Origin: an uncultured Ruminococcus sp.
GTDB lineage: Bacteria > Bacillota > Clostridia > Oscillospirales > Ruminococcaceae
Assembly: GCA_945876405.1 (NCBI GenBank)
Contig: CAMCOJ010000080.1
Coordinates: forward strand, 1 to 8,291
Direction of reading: 5' to 3'
DNA: 8,291 nt
The translations under genes and the position numbers were made by a program. The number at the start of each line of letters is the position of its first letter. The stretch's first letter is position 1. This document shows, one piece after another, positions 6,228 through 8,291 of the stretch. The notes beneath the pieces are model-generated. The model was not told where the DNA came from and ran no database searches. It worked only from the letters and a program-made list of their open reading frames with translations.

Positions 6228-6256
6228 ATTATACTCTAAATCCGTTTGATTAACAA
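6228..6256 (-). promoter_or_regulatory. Sigma-A-type promoter of ireB
   Basis: On the minus strand TTGTTA (6251-6256) and a perfect TATAAT (6228-6233) are spaced by 17 bp. The predicted start near 6221 leaves a very short leader, just covering the ribosome-binding site. Confidence 0.75.
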
Positions 6257-6329
6257 GTGCTTTAATGAAAATTTTACGTTTTGACATATTAAGCTCTTGT
6301 TTTTTGTTTGTTTTGTGTATGTACCAAGG

Positions 6330-6361
6330 GTGCATTCCGGCAGGATTGTTCCGGAACACAC
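6330..6361 (-). terminator. Hairpin downstream of the DUF1540 gene
   Basis: Arms 6330-6340 (GTGCATTCCGG) and 6351-6361 pair over 11 bp with two G-U wobbles around a 10-nt loop, 20 nt past the DUF1540 stop. The following bases on the minus strand have no good T-run, so it may be a weak terminator or a 3' stabiliser. It contains the perfect palindrome TGTTCCGGAACA (6347-6358). The remaining noncoding bases from 6257 to 6381 show nothing else I can name. Confidence 0.5.
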
Positions 6362-6381
6362 TCTTTTGACAGATGCTGTTA

Positions 6382-6552
6382 TCAGCTTTTCTTTACAAAT
6401 GAGTTGCAGTCAGTGCACTGCGGCATTGTAGGGTTAGCTTCATGAGAGCCTACATCTATTGTGTTGAGTGTGCAGTAGTGTTCGCTGCCCATATTGTGTG
6501 CACACTGGCTTACAGTGCATCTGATACTTGGATTCTTACCTTTACATTCCAT
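6382..6552 (-). CDS. DUF1540 Cys-rich small protein
   Basis: A 56-residue protein starting at the ATG at 6550-6552 and ending at the TGA at 6382-6384, with GAAAGAGG 7 nt upstream of the start. Six cysteines (C3, C12, C17, C27, C46, C49) sit in the DUF1540 pattern: CTVSQCAHN, then YCTLNTIDVG, then CTDCNSF. The spacing suggests metal or zinc binding, or a small disulfide fold, but the family has no known function. With no signal peptide it is probably cytoplasmic. Many DUF1540 proteins carry two copies of the motif; this has one, plus an extra N-terminal cysteine. It lies between terminators and is likely monocistronic. A -10-like TATACT is seen at 6605-6610 (minus), but no convincing -35. Confidence 0.85.
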   Translation of the reverse strand: MECKGKNPSIRCTVSQCAHNMGSEHYCTLNTIDVGSHEANPTMPQCTDCNSFVKKS

Positions 6553-6577
6553 AGCGGTACCTCTTTCATTTGTTTAT

Positions 6578-6599
6578 TGTTCCCTTTTATCCCGGAACA
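6578..6599. promoter_or_regulatory. TGTTCC-N10-GGAACA dyad upstream of DUF1540
   Basis: Inverted hexamers TGTTCC (6578-6583) and GGAACA (6594-6599) lie about 26 bp upstream of the DUF1540 ATG, just downstream of the best -10 candidate. The same half-sites form the 12-bp palindrome at 6347-6358 beyond the gene. An operator is plausible. Otherwise 6553-6693 shows only AT-rich sequence. Confidence 0.35.
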
Positions 6600-6693
6600 G
6601 TAATAGTATATGAAATAATAAAGATAAAAAACATGGAAAAATATTCTGGATTATTTGTACACAGCTGAAAAGGGAGTATTACATAAAAACAAT

Positions 6694-6719
6694 AAAGTCC
6701 GCCGGTAAAAGCGGACTTT
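6694..6719 (-). terminator. Intrinsic terminator of the mazG-hup-rqcP operon
   Basis: A 9-bp GC-rich stem (AAAGTCCGC, 6694-6702, with 6711-6719) encloses an 8-nt loop. On the minus strand it is followed by ATTGTTTTT. It starts a few bases after the rqcP stop codon at 6725. Confidence 0.88.
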
Positions 6720-6724
6720 TGTAA

Positions 6725-6967
6725 TTAATCCATAACGGTATAATTATCAGCGGCATTGTCTTTGGTAGCATGTTCGGTAACAGCGGTTACCTTTACTCTG
6801 AGTGGTTTCTGACCAAGGCATATGGTGATTATGTCATTTACCTTTACATCGTATGACGCGCGTGCGGGTTTGTCGTTGACGAGTACCTTTCCGGCATCAC
6901 ATGCTTCATTGGCAATGGTACGTCTTTTTATAAGACGTGTTACTTTTAAATATTTGTCCAGTCGCAT
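6725..6967 (-). CDS. rqcP: RqcP, S4-domain ribosome quality-control factor
   Basis: An 80-residue RNA-binding protein closely matching B. subtilis YabO/RqcP. RqcP binds stalled 50S subunits with RqcH and supports C-terminal alanine tailing of the trapped peptide. The S4 fold spans about residues 1-60: MRLDKYLKVTRLIKRRT, with the basic RLIKRR face (11-16), then AGKVLVND, ASYDVKVND and GQKPLRVKV. GAGG lies 7 nt before the ATG. It is last of the mazG-hup-rqcP operon, with a hairpin before it and a terminator after it. In sporulating Bacillota yabP, yabQ and divIC usually follow; here none does. Hsp15 (HslR) is the related alternative, but size and neighbours favour RqcP. Confidence 0.9.
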   Translation of the reverse strand: MRLDKYLKVTRLIKRRTIANEACDAGKVLVNDKPARASYDVKVNDIITICLGQKPLRVKVTAVTEHATKDNAADNYTVMD

Positions 6968-6985
6968 ATTATTTCCTCATAATAA

Positions 6986-7027
6986 AAAAGCACAGGTACC
7001 AGATTAACTCCGATGCCTTGTGCTTTT
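6986..7027 (-). terminator. Intergenic hairpin between hup and rqcP
   Basis: AAAAGCACA (6986-6994) pairs with TGTGCTTTT (7019-7027), extended by GG/CC past a one-base bulge, around a loop of about 19 nt. On the minus strand it is followed by TTTTTTATT. It fits an intrinsic terminator that leaks, or a stabiliser of the hup mRNA, giving much more HU than RqcP. Confidence 0.75.
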
Positions 7028-7047
7028 AAGTGTTTATGTGTAAAAAA

Positions 7048-7323
7048 TTACTTGTTTACAGCATCCTTAAGAGCCTTACCAGCCTTGAATGCAGGAGCCT
7101 TCTTAGCAGGAACGTGAATTGTTTCACCTGTTCTTGGGTTCTTTGAATCCTTAGCAGCTCTTTCACGAACTTCGAATGTACCGAAACCGATTAACTGAAT
7201 CTTTTCACCGTTTGCAAGAGCGTCTGTGATAGCAGCTGTTACAGTTGCAAGAGCCTTGTCAGCGTCCTTCTTTGAGTATTCACCTTTTTCAGCTATAGCA
7301 TTAATTAAATCTGCCTTTGTCAT
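7048..7323 (-). CDS. hup: HU family DNA-binding protein
   Basis: A 91-residue nucleoid protein that dimerises and bends DNA. The sequence has the MTKADLINAIAEK start, the GFGTFEVRERAAK turn (46-58), and the beta-arm with NPRTGETI carrying the intercalating Pro63, then a C-terminal helix (FKAGKALKDAV). Length and layout are exactly those of HU; IHF is unlikely in Bacillota. GGAGG lies 8 nt before the ATG. It sits 27 nt downstream of mazG. Codons are strongly biased (GCA/GCT/GCC Ala, AAG Lys, GTT/GTA Val), as expected for a highly expressed gene. Confidence 0.97.
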   Translation of the reverse strand: MTKADLINAIAEKGEYSKKDADKALATVTAAITDALANGEKIQLIGFGTFEVRERAAKDSKNPRTGETIHVPAKKAPAFKAGKALKDAVNK

Positions 7324-7350
7324 TTGTATTACCTCCAGTTGTTTTTTTTG

Positions 7351-8142
7351 TTAATTCTGAGCTTTGGCCTGTTTCCAGTACTCATCAAGCTCATCTATGC
7401 CAAGAGAAGTCATATCTGTCTCTTTAAGCCTTATAAGTTCCTCTGTTTTTGCAAAACGTTTTATGAATTTTTCAGTTGATTCTGTGAGAACAGTTTCTGA
7501 GTCAACTTCAGCTTTTCTTGCAACGTTTGTGCAGGAGAAAAGGACATCTCCGAGTTCTTCTCTGATCCTGTCAGAGTCTTTTTCAGCTATTGCAGCCTCA
7601 AGTTCGTTTATTTCGGATTTCAGACGTTCCAGCGCAGAGCTTATGTTTTCGAAATCCATGCCAGCCTTTGATGCGCGTTTTCCAACTTTCTGCGCCCTCA
7701 TGAGAGCAGGGAAGGTTTTAGGAACACTTTCAAGTGTTTCAGTATAGGTTGTCTGCCCCTTTGTATGCTGCTTAATCTTATCCCAGTTTGAAAGTACTTC
7801 ATCACAGCCGTTTACTTTTACTTCTCCGAATACATGGGGATGACGTACTATAAGTTTCTGGCAGATGTCATTGCACACATCTCCGAAGTTAAATGTATTT
7901 TCCTCAGTTTTAATCTGAGAGTGAAATACAACCTGAAGAAGAACATCTCCCAGTTCTTCCCGAAGCATTTCTGCACTGTCCATGTCTATTGCTTCAATAA
8001 CCTCATATACTTCTTCGATAAAATCCGCTTTGATGGAAGCATGAGTCTGAACCTTGTCCCACGGACAGCCGTTCTCGCTTCTGAGAATACTGACTATAGT
8101 GATAAGATCGTTTATGTCATAACTGTCTTTAAAATTAAACAT
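7351..8142 (-). CDS. mazG: MazG nucleoside triphosphate pyrophosphohydrolase
   Basis: A 263-residue cytoplasmic enzyme that hydrolyses (d)NTPs to NMP and pyrophosphate, clearing aberrant nucleotides. Two all-helical MazG domains are visible. The first has CPWDKVQTH (26-34), the metal-binding EEVYE (E43, E44, E47) and EELGD (E63, D66). The second has SEINE (E177, E180) and EELGD (E196, D199); the first Glu of its EExxE is Ser176, a small departure from the usual motif. KVGKRASKAGMDF (152-164) links the domains. Length matches E. coli MazG; unlike B. subtilis YabN there is no fused tetrapyrrole-methylase domain. GAGG lies 5 nt before the ATG. It heads the mazG-hup-rqcP operon, a common Bacillota arrangement. 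Confidence 0.94.
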   Translation of the reverse strand: MFNFKDSYDINDLITIVSILRSENGCPWDKVQTHASIKADFIEEVYEVIEAIDMDSAEMLREELGDVLLQVVFHSQIKTEENTFNFGDVCNDICQKLIVRHPHVFGEVKVNGCDEVLSNWDKIKQHTKGQTTYTETLESVPKTFPALMRAQKVGKRASKAGMDFENISSALERLKSEINELEAAIAEKDSDRIREELGDVLFSCTNVARKAEVDSETVLTESTEKFIKRFAKTEELIRLKETDMTSLGIDELDEYWKQAKAQN

Positions 8143-8179
8143 AATAACCTCTGAAATAGTTTGAATTCAGCCTCTAATA

Positions 8180-8208
8180 ATAGTACCGCAAACCGGCACA
8201 AAAAGCAA
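8180..8208 (-). promoter_or_regulatory. Promoter of the mazG-hup-rqcP operon
   Basis: On the minus strand TTGCTT (8203-8208) and TACTAT (8180-8185) are spaced by 17 bp, with a start near 8173 and a leader of about 30 nt. A short AAAAAG/CTTTTT hairpin around 8201-8216 overlaps the -35; it may be the end of an upstream gene's terminator. Confidence 0.55.
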
Positions 8209-8249
8209 GCTTTTTTAATTATTTTTGTAAGATTTATATAATAATAAAC

Positions 8250-8291
8250 CTGTCTCTTATACACATCTCCGAGCCCACGAGACAGGCAGAA
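8250..8291. other. Illumina Nextera adapter and index (sequencing artefact)
   Basis: Bases 8250-8268 are the Tn5 mosaic-end CTGTCTCTTATACACATCT. Bases 8269-8283, CCGAGCCCACGAGAC, complete the reverse complement of the Nextera read-2 transposase adapter. The final 8 bases, AGGCAGAA, have the length and position of an i7 index and match the one I know as N703. This is untrimmed library sequence; native DNA ends at 8249. Confidence 0.98.

Noticed and set aside
7364..8154. Plus-strand open frames opposite mazG
   Set aside because: Ser/Phe-rich shadows of the mazG codons, with no ribosome-binding site or recognisable domain.
8250..8268. Tn5 mosaic end suggesting a transposon insertion
   Set aside because: It is followed by Nextera adapter bases and an index, and no transposase is present; it is library-derived.

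Overview
This is a low-GC Bacillota window, most probably from a plant-fibre-degrading Ruminococcus (Oscillospiraceae). The evidence is a dockerin protein with long Thr-rich linkers, a CBM35/GH26 mannanase paired with a GH130 phosphorylase like those of Ruminococcus albus, and a standard Bacillota housekeeping set (mazG-hup-rqcP, ireB, DUF1540). Both ends are assembly boundaries rather than biology. The left edge starts inside a perfect 36-bp coding tandem repeat. The last 42 bases (8250-8291) are Illumina Nextera adapter plus an 8-base index, so native sequence stops at 8249.

Layout, left to right. (1) 3-1088, +: the C-terminal part of a secreted dockerin protein, with a Thr/Pro/Glu repeat linker, a cohesin-like beta-sandwich and an unusual dockerin. 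(2) 1134-1850, -: a TtcA-family tRNA thiolation enzyme, convergent with (1) and sharing a bidirectional terminator. (3) 1851-2215: a divergent, AT-rich promoter region. (4) 2216-4033 and 4058-5047, +: a membrane-anchored CBM35-GH26 beta-mannanase followed by a cytoplasmic GH130 phosphorylase, probably one operon, ended by an 18-bp bidirectional terminator. (5) 5085-8142, all -: a PdaA-like deacetylase, IreB, a 56-residue DUF1540 Cys-rich protein, RqcP, HU and MazG. mazG-hup-rqcP read as one operon with its own promoter. ireB and pdaA each have a good sigma-A-type promoter.

How the genes could work together. The mannanase is held on the cell surface by an N-terminal membrane anchor. It would cut mannan to beta-1,4-manno-oligosaccharides which, once imported by a transporter not in this window, the GH130 enzyme would phosphorolyse to mannose 1-phosphate. 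The dockerin protein probably belongs to a cellulosome-like complex and may be an adaptor scaffoldin. The right half concerns housekeeping: nucleotide sanitation (MazG), nucleoid structure (HU), ribosome rescue (RqcP), cell-wall kinase signalling (IreB) and peptidoglycan editing (PdaA-like).

I see no transposase, CRISPR array, tRNA, rRNA or defence system. Nothing here is clearly an undescribed system. The points most worth following are the cohesin-plus-dockerin architecture, the anchored mannanase/phosphorylase pair, the orphan IreB with both N-terminal threonines kept, the paired GGAACA dyads around the DUF1540 gene, and the operator-like dyad over the pdaA start site.
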